From CAYWNK01 sp964459495 (GTDB lineage Bacteria; Planctomycetota; UBA1135; GCA-002686595), in assembly GCA_964459495.1 (NCBI GenBank), contig CAYWNK010000256.1, positions 1-9,053 of the forward strand: a stretch of DNA of 9,053 nt. Reading direction: 5' to 3'. The first letter of the stretch is position 1. Every line of letters begins with the position of its first letter. Position numbers and translations under genes: made by a program. This document shows positions 1 through 6,342 of the stretch, piece after piece. Under the pieces are notes generated by a model. That model saw nothing but the letters and a program-made list of their open reading frames with translations. It ran no database searches and was not told where the DNA came from.

Positions 1-1412
1 CCCATGCGCGCCTCGCCGACCGGCGAATCGGGATCAGTGCCCAGGTGGAGCTCGAGGCTGAGGAGCCTGGGGCGGGCAGCGCAGCGCCCCAGCCGCTTGC
101 AGGCGCGGTGCTGCAGGCGTTCGCACGGGTCACGAGCGCGACCTACACCGGCAGCATCGAGTTGCATGACGATGGGCTGCACGGGGACGGCGACGCCTTG
201 GACGGGCGCTTTGGTGCGTCGCTGCCGACAGGTCTGAGCGGCCAGGTACAGGCCCGCATCGAGCTTTCGGGGAGCTGGGACGGGGATCGATTTCTGCGCA
301 CGACCGCGCTTTCCTTCGACGTTGCCGAGCCCCTGCTGGAGCTGACTGGCAAGGTGACGACGCAGGTGGAGGACGCGGGCCGGATGCGCTTTGACCTGCT
401 GGCCTTGCCCTTGGCCGAGGCACAACGGGTTCAGATCAGCGCGGAGGTTTGGGGTCGCAATGCGAGCGGACACCCAGTGCCCATCGCTTGGCTCTCGCGC
501 ATGCAGGACCCGGTTCCGAAGGGTGAGACGTGGGAGCTTCCCCTCTGGCTGGACGCGGGCTGGTTTGCCGTGGCCGGAGCGCAGCCTCCCCTGGAGCTGC
601 GCGCCGTTCGCATCCAAGACCCCGGTCACCACGGGGTTCTGGCAGCGCTCGAGTCGATTCCGGTTCCGGCCGGGGCGCTGCCCCCGCTCGCGGGCCGTGG
701 CGCGGGCGAAATCAGCGTTGCGGCGCTGACGTCGTTCAGCACGGCGAACCCGACGGGTCCATTCGCGCCGTCCGGCGCGGCCCTGATCCAGCCGGGACTG
801 CTGCTCAGCCATGGCTATTGCTCCAGCGGAGGAATCTGGCCCAGCGCTGACTTCAGCCAGCCCAAGCTGAACTTCTCGGACGGCAGCCAGAATCGAACGC
901 ACGATGAGTTCGCCCAGCTGCTCGCCCAGCAGGGGGCGGGGTTCAGCTCGTTCGGCGTCGTGGCGCACAGCCAGGGTGGCCAGGCTGCCTTGCATCTGCT
1001 GACCTACTACCAGAGTCCGCTGGACCGGGCCAAGGGGGCGCGCCGCATCCAGAGCGTTGGGTCTCCCTACCAGGGGACGCCACTGGCGGCGCTGGGTTTC
1101 TTCGCCTGCGGGGTCAACAACGACATGACCCCGGGCGGAGCGAGCACGTGGCTGGCGGGCATTCCCTCGGCGGCACGCGCCGAGGTGTACTACTGGACCA
1201 CGGCCAACGACGGGTCCGCCTGCAATTTCTTCACCGATCTGCTCCTCAGCAACCCTGAGGATGGCACCACCGAACGCTCCCGCGGACAGCTCCCTGGCGG
1301 CAACAACATGGGCCACACCACCGGTTGGTGCCACACCACCGGCATGTCGGATCCTCCCCAGTACACGGACTCATCCCGCAACGCGCAGATGGACGCTGAG
1401 GCGGCGCGCTAG
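1..1412 (+). CDS. Secreted alpha/beta-hydrolase (lipase-like) protein with N-terminal Ig-like region, 5' end missing
   Basis: The frame is open from the left edge (first whole codon at 3), so the start and any signal peptide lie outside the window; the GTG at 45 is internal. About 469 residues are visible. The first half looks like a beta-sandwich region: it has the acidic DDGLHGDGDALDGRF stretch (168-212), a pattern common in extracellular Ig-like domains that carry DDG/GDG loops. The second half is an alpha/beta hydrolase. It has an SHGYC oxyanion-type segment (807-821), the nucleophile elbow AHSQGG with Ser at 969-971, then SVGSPYQGTPLA as in bacterial lipases. The likely acid is the Asp of EDGTT (1260-1262) and the likely base a His of GHTTGWCHTTGM (1314 or 1332). 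Several Cys suggest disulfides and an extracellular location. From memory this C-terminal domain resembles proteins annotated as conditioned medium factor in marine and plant-associated proteobacteria. The hydrolase fold is well supported; the substrate (lipid, ester or other) is unknown. The S10 peptidase gene follows 46 bases later on the same strand. Confidence 0.8.
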   Translation, partial: HARLADRRIGISAQVELEAEEPGAGSAAPQPLAGAVLQAFARVTSATYTGSIELHDDGLHGDGDALDGRFGASLPTGLSGQVQARIELSGSWDGDRFLRTTALSFDVAEPLLELTGKVTTQVEDAGRMRFDLLALPLAEAQRVQISAEVWGRNASGHPVPIAWLSRMQDPVPKGETWELPLWLDAGWFAVAGAQPPLELRAVRIQDPGHHGVLAALESIPVPAGALPPLAGRGAGEISVAALTSFSTANPTGPFAPSGAALIQPGLLLSHGYCSSGGIWPSADFSQPKLNFSDGSQNRTHDEFAQLLAQQGAGFSSFGVVAHSQGGQAALHLLTYYQSPLDRAKGARRIQSVGSPYQGTPLAALGFFACGVNNDMTPGGASTWLAGIPSAARAEVYYWTTANDGSACNFFTDLLLSNPEDGTTERSRGQLPGGNNMGHTTGWCHTTGMSDPPQYTDSSRNAQMDAEAAR

Positions 1413-1458
1413 CTCCTCGATTTCCTGCCCGATCCTTCGACTTCACGATCCTCCGCCC

Positions 1459-3003
1459 ATGTCGATCATTCGCAGACCCCGACTCGTAGCCTGTGCCTGC
1501 TTCGCCCTGTTGCTTGCTCCGAGCGCTGCACCTCACACGCAAGACGCTGGGCCGGAGCTTGAGGAGCAGGCTCCTCAAGAGAAGGCCAGGCTCGTGCAGT
1601 CGCCCGTCGTCAGCACCCATGAGCTGTGGGTCGGCAATGAGCGCCAGGACGTCGAAGTGCACGCCGGCTACCTGCCGCTGGCGGAAGAGAACGGTGACCT
1701 GCTCGCCCGCGTGTTCCACATCGCCTACATCGCTCAGCAGCCGGCGGATGCGCCGCCGCGTCCGGTGACCTTTGTGTTCAACGGCGGGCCCGGGTCGTCT
1801 TCGGTTTGGCTGCACTTGGGCGGAGTTGGGCCCTGGCGCGTGGATATGGGGGAGGACGGCCTGGACGGGAACGCGGGCCAGACGCCCTTCACTCTCGCGG
1901 AGAATCCCCACTCGCTCCTGGGGGTCAGTGACCTGGTGTTCTTGGACCCGGTTTCTACGGGCCATAGCCGCGCCGCGAGGGGCGTGGACGCCAGCCGCTT
2001 CCACGGGCTCGAGGGCGACGCGGATTCTGTGGCCGCCGCGATCCGCCTCTGGACCCAGCGCAATGCACGCTGGGACTCACCCAAGTTCCTCTGCGGGGAG
2101 AGCTACGGCACGGCCCGCGCGGCTGCGCTTTCCAAGGTGCTGCAGCGCACGCAGGGCATCGAGCTCGAAGGGATCGTGCTGATCTCCGCAGTGCTCGACT
2201 TCGCTACCCTGCGCTTCGACCCGAGCAACGACCTGGTCTACGCCCTACTGTTGCCCTCCTTCGGGGCCACCGCCGCCTACCACGGACGGATTCCGGTCGA
2301 TCTGGAGAAGGAGCGCGACACCTTCCTGGCCGAGGTTGAGACCTTTGCCCTCGAGACCTACCTGCCGGCGTTGGTGCTCGGCAACCGGCTCCCCGAGGAA
2401 CGGCGCGTGGCGCTTGCCGAGCGGCTTGCGGGGTGCACGGGCTTGAGTGCAGAGGAGCTGCTCGAGTGCAACCTGCGACCGAGTCTCTCCCTGTTCACCA
2501 AGTCCCTGCTGCGCGGATCCCGGCGGACGGTGGGCCGGCTGGACTCGCGATTCTTGGGGCGCGACCGCGATGCGGCCGGGGAGTCCTACGAGTACGACCC
2601 GAGCTACGCGGCGATCCTCGGTCCGTTCACGGCGGCACAAAACCACCTGATGACGACCAAGCTCGGCTGGTCCCAGGATTTGCCCTACGAGATCCTGACC
2701 GGTCGCGTACGGCCCTGGACCTATCCCGAGGGCCGCTACCCCGATGTCACCCAGGACCTGCGCGAGACGATGGCGCGCAACCCACACCTGCGGGTCTTCG
2801 TCGCCGAGGGCATCTTCGACCTGGCGACCCCGTACTTTGCGATCCGGCACACTCTTTCGCACCTGGGTTGGGAAGACGACATGGCGGAGCGCTTCACGAT
2901 TCGCCGGTATGATGCCGGGCACATGATGTACATCCGTCCGGCGGACAACCTGCAGCTGGGGACCGACCTGGCGAGCTTCTACAGCAAGGCCTTGGGACGA
3001 TGA
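1459..3003 (+). CDS. Exported S10 family serine carboxypeptidase homologue
   Basis: The product is a 514-residue peptidase of MEROPS family S10, which removes C-terminal amino acids from peptides. I chose the ATG at 1459 because it begins a typical signal peptide (MSIIRRPRL, then a hydrophobic ACACFALLLAPSAA run). The open frame upstream to 1261 only overlaps the previous gene. Family motifs are all present and in order: NGGPGSSS (108-115) that binds the C-terminal carboxylate, FLDPVSTGHSR (161-171), the nucleophile in CGESYGT (Ser215), the catalytic Asp in GIFDLATP (Asp454) and the catalytic His in DAGHMMY (His488). The complete triad predicts an active enzyme in the periplasm or outside the cell. 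No good Shine-Dalgarno precedes the ATG. Its stop overlaps the ATG of the BtpA-family gene (ATGA), which suggests coupled translation. Bacterial S10 homologues are common in environmental genomes, and many are annotated only as peptidase S10. Family assignment is very sure; the substrate is unknown. Confidence 0.95.
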   Translation: MSIIRRPRLVACACFALLLAPSAAPHTQDAGPELEEQAPQEKARLVQSPVVSTHELWVGNERQDVEVHAGYLPLAEENGDLLARVFHIAYIAQQPADAPPRPVTFVFNGGPGSSSVWLHLGGVGPWRVDMGEDGLDGNAGQTPFTLAENPHSLLGVSDLVFLDPVSTGHSRAARGVDASRFHGLEGDADSVAAAIRLWTQRNARWDSPKFLCGESYGTARAAALSKVLQRTQGIELEGIVLISAVLDFATLRFDPSNDLVYALLLPSFGATAAYHGRIPVDLEKERDTFLAEVETFALETYLPALVLGNRLPEERRVALAERLAGCTGLSAEELLECNLRPSLSLFTKSLLRGSRRTVGRLDSRFLGRDRDAAGESYEYDPSYAAILGPFTAAQNHLMTTKLGWSQDLPYEILTGRVRPWTYPEGRYPDVTQDLRETMARNPHLRVFVAEGIFDLATPYFAIRHTLSHLGWEDDMAERFTIRRYDAGHMMYIRPADNLQLGTDLASFYSKALGR

Positions 3004-3830
3004 GAGGCGAGGCATTTGACGGTGCGCCCAGACCGTTGCTCATCGGGGTCGTGCACCTTGCTGCGACTCCCGGCGCCCCGGGCTACGAAGGGGATTTCGG
3101 CAGCGTGCTCGAGGCCGCCCGGCGGGACGCCCGGGCCCTGGCGGACGGGGGCATGCGCTACGCGATCGTCGAGAACTTCGGTGATCATCCTTTCTTCGCG
3201 GAGCGCGTGCCACCCGAGACGATCGCGGCGATGGCCGTGGCGCTGGCTGAGGTGCGGTCAGCTGCTCCAGAGCTCGTGCTCGGTGCAAACGTGCTGCGCA
3301 ACGATGTCCGCGCGGCCCTTGGGCTGTGCGCTACGGGGGGGGCCAGCTTTGTGCGGGTCAATGTTCATACGGGCGCAGCGATCACCGACCAGGGCATGGT
3401 CCAGGGCCGAGCGGCGGAAACACTGCGCGAGCGGGCTCGGTTGGCGCAGCGGGCGAGCGTGCTGGCGGATGTTCACGTCAAGCACGCGACTCCGATGGGG
3501 GCCGAGTCGCTGGCGGACGCCGCCCGCGAGACCGTGGGCCGCGGGGCAGCGGACGGGCTGATCGTCAGCGGTACGGCCACCGGTGCAGCCGTCGATCCAA
3601 GCGATCTCGCCGAGGTGCGCGAGGCCTGCCCCGGGGCCCTGCTGCTGGTGGGGTCCGGCATGACCGTCGAGTCGGCTGCCACGCTGCTCGCACACGCCGA
3701 TGGAGCGATCGTCGGGACCGCCCTCAAGGTGGGCGGGGACGTGCACGCGCCGGTGGATGCAGCCCGGGTGCGCGCGCTCGTGGAGGCGGGGAACTTAGCC
3801 GGCTCCTCTGGCTTCCCCGGGGGCCAGTAG
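3000..3830 (+). CDS. BtpA/SgcQ family TIM-barrel protein
   Basis: The product is a 276-residue protein of the BtpA family. BtpA is needed for stable photosystem I in Synechocystis, and SgcQ is the E. coli relative of unknown activity; most members occur in non-photosynthetic organisms. Visible family motifs are IGVVHLAATPGAPGY (15-29), ENFGDHPF (58-65), GANVLRND (95-102), VNVHTGA (120-126), DVHVKHA (157-163), SGTATG (190-195), VGSGMT (217-222) and IVGTALK (237-243). The spacing of beta-strand-like segments and the phosphate-site-like glycine loops near the C-terminus (VGSG, IVGT) fit a TIM barrel that binds a phosphorylated ligand. No signal peptide or membrane segment is seen, so it should be cytoplasmic. 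The start codon overlaps the stop of the S10 peptidase gene by the ATGA arrangement, and no other start fits as well. A G8 run lies at 3335-3342. The last residues after about 265 are low-complexity. The enzymatic role is unknown; photosystem assembly is unlikely given the neighbours. Confidence 0.92.
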   Translation: MRGEAFDGAPRPLLIGVVHLAATPGAPGYEGDFGSVLEAARRDARALADGGMRYAIVENFGDHPFFAERVPPETIAAMAVALAEVRSAAPELVLGANVLRNDVRAALGLCATGGASFVRVNVHTGAAITDQGMVQGRAAETLRERARLAQRASVLADVHVKHATPMGAESLADAARETVGRGAADGLIVSGTATGAAVDPSDLAEVREACPGALLLVGSGMTVESAATLLAHADGAIVGTALKVGGDVHAPVDAARVRALVEAGNLAGSSGFPGGQ

Positions 3831-3847
3831 AAACCGTGCCCCGGGGA
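3814..3847 (+). terminator. Possible hairpin terminator at the end of the BtpA-family gene
   Basis: Two copies of the palindrome CCCCGGGG (3815-3822 and 3839-3846) straddle the stop codon. They can pair as TCCCCGGGG with CCCCGGGGA, a 9-bp stem with a 16-base loop, followed by GTCTAGTTTT. The stem is strong, but the loop is long and the T-run is short and starts 6 bases after the stem, so termination is only a possibility. The second GGGGA can instead pair with TCCCC at 3857-3861, just before the moaB ATG. Confidence 0.35.
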
Positions 3848-3850
3848 GTC

Positions 3851-3856
3851 TAGTTT
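3851..3856 (+). promoter_or_regulatory. -10-like element placed for a leaderless moaB transcript
   Basis: TAGTTT fits the TANNNT pattern of a sigma-70-type -10 box and ends 6 bases before the moaB ATG at 3863. A transcript starting 6-7 bases after it would begin at or next to the ATG. No purine-rich Shine-Dalgarno lies at the usual distance from that ATG. There is no convincing -35 box (TAGAAA sits 17 bases upstream), so the call is tentative. Confidence 0.35.
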
Positions 3857-3862
3857 TCCCCC

Positions 3863-4366
3863 ATGGGCTTAGAGCAACATCGACGCGAAGGCGCAGGCCG
3901 CTATGGCTTCGCGATCGTCACCGTCAGCGACACCCGAGACCGGTCCACCGATCGGGGCGGGGCCTTCTTGGTTTCCGCCGTGGAGGAAGCCGATCATCGG
4001 GTGGAGGCGCGGCTGATCGTGAAGGACGACCGGGATGAGATCCTGGCTGCCCTGGGCCAGACCACGGGGCAGGAGGAGGTCGACGCGGTGCTCTTCACCG
4101 GCGGCACCGGCCTGGGCCCCAGGGACGTGACCGCCCCTACCTTGGAGGGGGCGTTTGAGAGCCATATCCCGGGTTTTGGGGAGCTCTTTCGATCCCTTTC
4201 GTACGAGCAAATCGGCAGCGCTACCATCCTGTCGGGGGCCACGGCGGGGGTCCTGCGGGGCCGGATCGTCTTTGCGCTGCCCGGCTCGCCGAAGGCCCTG
4301 GGCCTGGCGATGGAGAAGATCGTGCTCCCGGAGATCGGGCATCTGGTGAGTCAGGTTCGCGGCTGA
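3863..4366 (+). CDS. moaB: MoaB/MogA-type molybdopterin adenylyltransferase
   Basis: The product is a 167-residue protein of the MoaB/MogA family, close to the usual length of about 170. Enzymes of this family transfer AMP to molybdopterin before molybdenum insertion in the cytoplasm, although E. coli MoaB itself is dispensable and MogA does the job. Motifs are VTVSDTR (19-25), FTGGTGLGPRDVT (78-90) with the Asp that is catalytic in the family, PGFGELFR (103-110), the SGATAG loop (124-129) and LPGSPKA (139-145). The start at 3863 is the only ATG that gives the normal N-terminus. No other molybdenum cofactor gene lies in the window, so it is an isolated member of the pathway. The enzyme I homologue starts 27 bases after its stop on the same strand, but has its own -10-like element. 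It could instead be named mogA; sequence reading alone does not separate the two. Confidence 0.93.
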   Translation: MGLEQHRREGAGRYGFAIVTVSDTRDRSTDRGGAFLVSAVEEADHRVEARLIVKDDRDEILAALGQTTGQEEVDAVLFTGGTGLGPRDVTAPTLEGAFESHIPGFGELFRSLSYEQIGSATILSGATAGVLRGRIVFALPGSPKALGLAMEKIVLPEIGHLVSQVRG

Positions 4367-4378
4367 GGCTCGCGTTCG

Positions 4379-4384
4379 TATATT
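4379..4384 (+). promoter_or_regulatory. -10-like element TATATT before the enzyme I homologue
   Basis: TATATT is a near-consensus -10 hexamer in otherwise GC-rich sequence, in the 27-base gap between moaB and the next gene. It ends 9 bases before the ATG at 4394, so a transcript from it would start about 2-4 bases before the ATG. A weak TTCGCG at 4356-4361 sits at 17-bp spacing as a possible -35. There is no Shine-Dalgarno (GGCGGCAGC precedes the ATG). A promoter inside an otherwise operon-like pair suggests independent expression. Confidence 0.45.
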
Positions 4385-4393
4385 GGCGGCAGC

Positions 4394-6232
4394 ATGAGCC
4401 CCTCCAGCCCCTCGCCCGACGCCAACTCCACTCCCAACGCATCCGCTGACCCCAAGGCCTCCGACGGGGGGGGGGCGGCGGCTGCGACCGAGGAATCGAC
4501 CGGGCAGGACGGAGTGGCGGCTGAGGTGTTGCACGGAACCTCGGTATCCCCGGGCTTGGCCGTGGGTCGCGCCTATCTCACCCAGCAGGATCTCTCGGGA
4601 GTCCCGATGCGGCGCGTGCCCCGGGACGGGGTCGAGCGGGAGCTGAACCGCTTCCAAGAGGGCCTCGCCAAGGCGGCCGAGCAGCTCGGCGAGCTGAAGG
4701 CGCGGCTGGTGGGGGAGGTGCCGCCCGAGCACGCCCGCATCCTCGATACCCACCTGGCCTACCTGAAAGACGGGGTGTTTCTCTCCGACGTGGAGAACCT
4801 CATCCTCGCCGAGCAGATGGCCCTCGAGGCGGCCATCGCCAAGGTCATCCTGGACTTCGACCGCATCTTCCGCCTGGTCGAGAGCGACCTGCTGCGCGAG
4901 CGGGCAGTCGACCTGCGCGACGTGGGCATCCGGGTGCTCAAGTGTCTGGACGCGGAGGACGGATCGGTGGGCAGCCTGCCCCCGAGCGGGGAATACATCT
5001 TGGTCGCCGCGGAGCTGACGGTGGTGGATGTCTTCGGGATGGCAGAGGGGCGCGTCTTGGGGGTGGTCACCGAGGAGGGCAGCCTGACCAGCCACGCCGC
5101 GATTCTTGCCCGTTCGATGCGGATCCCGACCCTGACCGGCGTCACCGGTTTGCTGGAAACGGTGCGCGACGGGGACGACCTCGTCGTGGATGCGAGCGAA
5201 GGCCTCGTGCGGATTCGCCCCGCGGCCCGCGTCCTGGAGCAGTTCCGTGGGGCGGCCGGCGACGCCCTCGGACCCGTGGAGGCGGAAGCCCTCGTAGACG
5301 GGCCGACGCAGACGATGGACGGTGAGGCGGTGGCGCTTTCCGCTGCTTGCGGCAACCTGGCGGAGGTCGAGACCGCGCGCCGCCTGGGTCTCACGGACGT
5401 GGGGCTTTACCGCACGGAGCTGTTGTTCCTGCTCGACCGTGAGCCCCCCGGGCTGGACGCTCTGGTCGCACACTACTCGGCGGTCCTGGAGACGGCCGCC
5501 GGAGGGACGGTGACCTTCCGGCTGGCCGATTTGGACTCGAGCATGGGGGCGAGCTACATGCACCCCGAACGCGAGGCCAACCCGGCCCTGGGGCTGGCGG
5601 GCGTGCGTGCACTGCTGGCCCACGAGTCGATCCTGCGACGTCAGCTCAGCGCAATTCTGCGCGCGGGTGCCGGCTACCCCGGCACGCTGGCGATCGCGGT
5701 GCCCAAGGTCGTCGACTGCGGCGACCTGCGGCGCGTGAAAGAGGTGCTCTTCGAGGAGCGCTACGCTCTCCGCAGGCAGGAGCTGCCGTTCGCCGAAGAC
5801 CTCGACGTAGGGGCGGTGATCGAGGTGCCCGCGGCCCTCTTCGGCATCGCTGACCTGGCCGGTGAGGTCGACTTCCTCGCCCTGGGGCTCGATTCCCTGC
5901 AGCAGTACCTGCTGGCGGCGGACCGCGACGAACCCGACCTTGCGCCCTGGTTCGAGGCTCTGCACCCCTTTGTGCTGCGCGCGATCGAGGGCGCGGTCGA
6001 GGTGGCCGAGGAAAGCGGTGCGCCGCTGCGGGTCTTTGGCGTGACCGCGGCCCAGAAGGCCAACCTGCCGTGGTTGCTGACCGTTGGCATTCGCCAGGTT
6101 TGTGTCTCTCCGATCTCCCTGCCGGATGCACTCGAGGGCCTGCGGGCCACCGACCTAGGCGAAGCCCGCAAGCAGATCGGGGGCGTTCGCGACGTCAGCT
6201 CAGCCCAGCAGTCTTCGCCCTATCGCCGTTAG
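4394..6232 (+). CDS. Enzyme I-like phosphoenolpyruvate-protein phosphotransferase with altered active site
   Basis: The product is a 612-residue homologue of PTS enzyme I, which takes phosphate from PEP onto a histidine and passes it to HPr. Residues 1-45 form a Ser/Pro/Ala/Gly-rich extension not found in E. coli enzyme I. Homology begins at LHGTSVSPGLAVGRA (46-60), continues through the HPr-binding helical region, the swivelling domain with GSLTSHAAILAR (phospho-accepting His234), and the PEP-binding TIM barrel (about 295-600). Retained are Arg340 (YRTELLF), Arg376 (FRLAD), Glu477 (VIEVPAA) and Arg511 (AADRDE). Altered, by alignment from memory to E. coli, are: GWRAIR to GLAGVR (Ala402 for Arg358), IGGDK to LDSSM (Met384 for Lys340), GTND to GLDS (Asp500 for Asn454, Ser501 for the Mg2+ ligand Asp455), and MCGE to VFGV (Phe548 for the catalytic Cys502). 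The fold is sure, but PEP-dependent activity is doubtful. No HPr, EIIA or sugar permease gene is nearby. A G10 run lies in codons 25-28. For these reasons I do not give it the ptsI symbol without reserve. Confidence 0.92.
   Translation: MSPSSPSPDANSTPNASADPKASDGGGAAAATEESTGQDGVAAEVLHGTSVSPGLAVGRAYLTQQDLSGVPMRRVPRDGVERELNRFQEGLAKAAEQLGELKARLVGEVPPEHARILDTHLAYLKDGVFLSDVENLILAEQMALEAAIAKVILDFDRIFRLVESDLLRERAVDLRDVGIRVLKCLDAEDGSVGSLPPSGEYILVAAELTVVDVFGMAEGRVLGVVTEEGSLTSHAAILARSMRIPTLTGVTGLLETVRDGDDLVVDASEGLVRIRPAARVLEQFRGAAGDALGPVEAEALVDGPTQTMDGEAVALSAACGNLAEVETARRLGLTDVGLYRTELLFLLDREPPGLDALVAHYSAVLETAAGGTVTFRLADLDSSMGASYMHPEREANPALGLAGVRALLAHESILRRQLSAILRAGAGYPGTLAIAVPKVVDCGDLRRVKEVLFEERYALRRQELPFAEDLDVGAVIEVPAALFGIADLAGEVDFLALGLDSLQQYLLAADRDEPDLAPWFEALHPFVLRAIEGAVEVAEESGAPLRVFGVTAAQKANLPWLLTVGIRQVCVSPISLPDALEGLRATDLGEARKQIGGVRDVSSAQQSSPYRR
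4466..4475 (+). repeat. G10 homopolymer in the enzyme I-like gene
   Basis: Ten consecutive G residues encode Gly25-Gly27 and the first base of Ala28, within the low-complexity N-terminal extension. Runs of this length are prone to slippage in replication and to sequencing error. A change of one base would shift the frame before the conserved domain, although GTG codons at 4514 and 4526 could serve as downstream starts. Confidence 0.9.
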
Positions 6233-6241
6233 ACGCACAGG

Positions 6242-6260
6242 GCCCCGAAGACCACGGGGC
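6242..6260. terminator. Short hairpin between convergent genes
   Basis: GCCCCG and CGGGGC form a 6-bp perfect stem with a 7-base loop, 9 bases after the stop of the enzyme I-like gene. No T-run follows on either strand, so this is not a classical intrinsic terminator. A second small stem (GCCTG at 6292-6296 with CAGGC at 6302-6306) lies further on. The 110-base gap between the convergent genes holds nothing else that I can see. Confidence 0.25.
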
Positions 6261-6342
6261 GCGGTTCAGACCTAGCCCATCTCCGGCTCCGGCCTGCTTG
6301 CCAGGCATCGTGGCCGCAAGCATGCCGCGGCGACTGGCGGGA

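Noticed and set aside
1314..1344. Direct repeat CACACCACCGG in two copies 18 bases apart
   Set aside because: It follows from the repeated His-Thr-Thr-Gly codons of the hydrolase active-site region and is not a separate repeat element.
1261..1458. N-terminal extension of the S10 gene from the upstream in-frame start
   Set aside because: The extension overlaps the end of the hydrolase gene and would bury a clear signal peptide that begins at the ATG at 1459.
1246..2004. Minus-strand open frame of about 252 codons opposite the S10 gene
   Set aside because: The S10 gene has all its family motifs here. The antisense product is Arg/Gly/Pro-rich with no domain or signal peptide.
3335..3342. G8 run in the BtpA-family gene as a second slippage site
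   Set aside because: It is shorter, and it encodes conserved-looking residues (TGGAS) inside the domain, so chance codon use explains it.
3788..3850. GGAACTT resembling an extracytoplasmic-function sigma -35 box before moaB
   Set aside because: No matching -10 element lies at the required spacing of about 16-17 bases, and the site is inside the BtpA-family coding sequence.
3869..5965. Very long minus-strand open frame (about 698 codons) opposite moaB and the enzyme I-like gene
   Set aside because: It has no recognisable motif, and its Gln/Arg/His-rich composition is that of an antisense shadow. It lies exactly opposite two well-supported genes, and GC-rich codon use makes such stop-free frames common.
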